The translations under genes and the position numbers were made by a program. Below are positions 63,111-64,000 of a DNA stretch of 64,000 nucleotides, piece by piece. Below the pieces are notes generated by a model that was given only the letters and a program-made list of their open reading frames with translations, was not told where the DNA came from and searched no databases. Origin of the DNA: Stenopsyche tienmushanensis (taxonomy: Eukaryota > Arthropoda > Insecta > Trichoptera > Stenopsychidae); assembly GCA_008973525.1 (NCBI GenBank), contig WACJ01000521.1, positions 1,240,001 to 1,304,000 on the forward strand. Direction: 5' to 3'. Positions within the stretch are counted from its first letter, which is position 1. Each line of letters starts with the position of its first letter.

Positions 63111-63244
63111 TTGAACATTTTTTTATTGATTTTTTTTAAATTAATTTGGACTTATGTATTATGTTTTAATGCACCTATATCTTGAGTCATATAAAAGCAA
63201 TTCAAACAGAATACTCGCGCGCTAGTGCAACCATCACGACGAGC

Positions 63245-63310
63245 GCGTGGGAGCGGGGCGCCGCCCGGGGGCTCTGCCCCGAGAGCGCCCCCGCTCCGAC
63301 GCTTTACATC
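63245..63310. repeat. GC-rich hairpin, LTR-type U5 remnant
   Basis: The arms GGAGCGGGGCGC (63250-63261) and GCGCCCCCGCTCC (63285-63297) can pair with a single bulge around a GC-rich loop (CCCGGGGGCTCTGCCCC). The following CGACGCTTTACATC aligns with the CTACGCTTCATTGG of the PBS-bearing fragments at 6260 and 15320, so this is probably the same LTR family. Confidence 0.5.
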
Positions 63311-63910
63311 AAGAGAAGCCAACTTTGGTGAATAGATTCACCATTATTTTCCAGCACGATAACGCGCGACCTCTGTTAACGAAATTGAAAAAAATTGCAT
63401 TGAGAAAAAAACCGCAATAAATTGTAAGAACATCTAATATTGACATAATTTACATTTACTTACTTATTAGTGTTTCTCGTGTATTTTTCGTTTGGACGAA
63501 AATGAGGCAGGGGCGCACTGACCGAGGGGCGCACTGGCCGAAGGGCGTAGGTGGTGTTGGTGCTGATGAAGCAATATAAGGAGATGATACAACGAGCGCC
63601 GAAACACTTTTTTTCGGGTATCCAAAAATGACTAATCGGGTCGACACTTAAAATTCTTACGAGCTTCATCGGGAACACTGATTATCCATAAAATTGGATC
63701 ACCGCTAAAGTGGAGATAAAGCATCGCTAATCAATTATTGTATCATGTTGCTTTGAATTAATGACATCGATGGTGTTATCTATCTCGAGCCAATTATGAG
63801 TAATGAAAGTATGTACATATTATCTCCAAACGAAGAATCGGGAACCCCATGAGAGATATCGAAAATGACTCATTGCGAATCTTATGTCAATTTACGTGTT
63901 AATGCATTTA
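63311..63910. other. no gene seen
   Basis: No exon or motif was supported. A short duplicated phrase GAGGGGCGCACTG.CCGA lies at about 63505-63545. Confidence 0.45.
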
Positions 63911-63911
63911 G

Positions 63912-64000
63912 AGTAAAATGGTCAAGTAAAATAAAAATCACGTACAACTCTCATCTCATCACGGGTCGGTATCCTGCGTTTTGCGCCCCAATCCCTGTTG
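63912..64000. repeat. repeat shared with 49402-49473
   Basis: AAAATGGTCAAGTAAAATAAAAA and GGGTCGGTATCCTGCGTTTTGCGCCCCAA match the sequence that borders the truncated cassette at 49.4 kb. The repeat runs off the window. Confidence 0.6.

Overview
The window is nuclear DNA from an arthropod, almost certainly an insect. Genes are split by small introns with GT..AG ends. The sequence is AT-rich, and the intergenic space is full of broken transposons typical of insects: mariner/Tc1, pogo/Tigger, hAT, Helitron, Penelope-like, R1-type and RTE-like LINEs, and LTR debris. I cannot fix the order. Secreted TIL-like cysteine-rich peptides are common in Hymenoptera, among others, but that is only a hint.

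Layout. Bases 1-33,600 hold no convincing host gene, only dispersed repeat and transposon debris; this may be the first intron or upstream region of the MAP kinase gene that follows. Bases 33,601-35,997 (+) carry seven exons of an ERK-type MAP kinase (rolled orthologue), lacking the exon for the first ~30 residues and with one extra base in the first visible exon. Bases 36,000-41,800 are AT-rich 3' UTR or intergenic sequence.

Bases 41,810-51,432 are the most unusual part: a cassette of two convergent secreted-protein genes that occurs twice. Each cassette pairs a helical cysteine-containing secreted protein of no family I recognise (+) with a 12-cysteine TIL-like peptide (-). The first copy is intact. 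In the second copy the (+) partner lost its 5' exons and carries two frameshifts, while the TIL-like gene is intact. A third, divergent TIL-like gene with a lysine-rich tail lies between them.

Bases 51,961-54,155 (-) hold two small mitochondrial genes: an MTRFR/C12orf65-type ribosome-rescue factor, with GGS where the family has GGQ, and an orthologue of the LYR-type MIEF1 microprotein. Bases 55,491-56,990 (-) are an intronless DED-type initiator caspase (Dredd/caspase-8 class) with both catalytic residues. It abuts a transposon mosaic at 57,120-61,490: Helitron, then Penelope-like element, then a hAT containing a second hAT with a clean 8-bp target duplication, then mariner.

MAP kinase signalling, the caspase (immune and death signalling in flies) and the two mitoribosome factors are conserved housekeeping or regulatory genes. 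The duplicated secreted cassette is lineage-specific and is the best candidate for an undescribed system.
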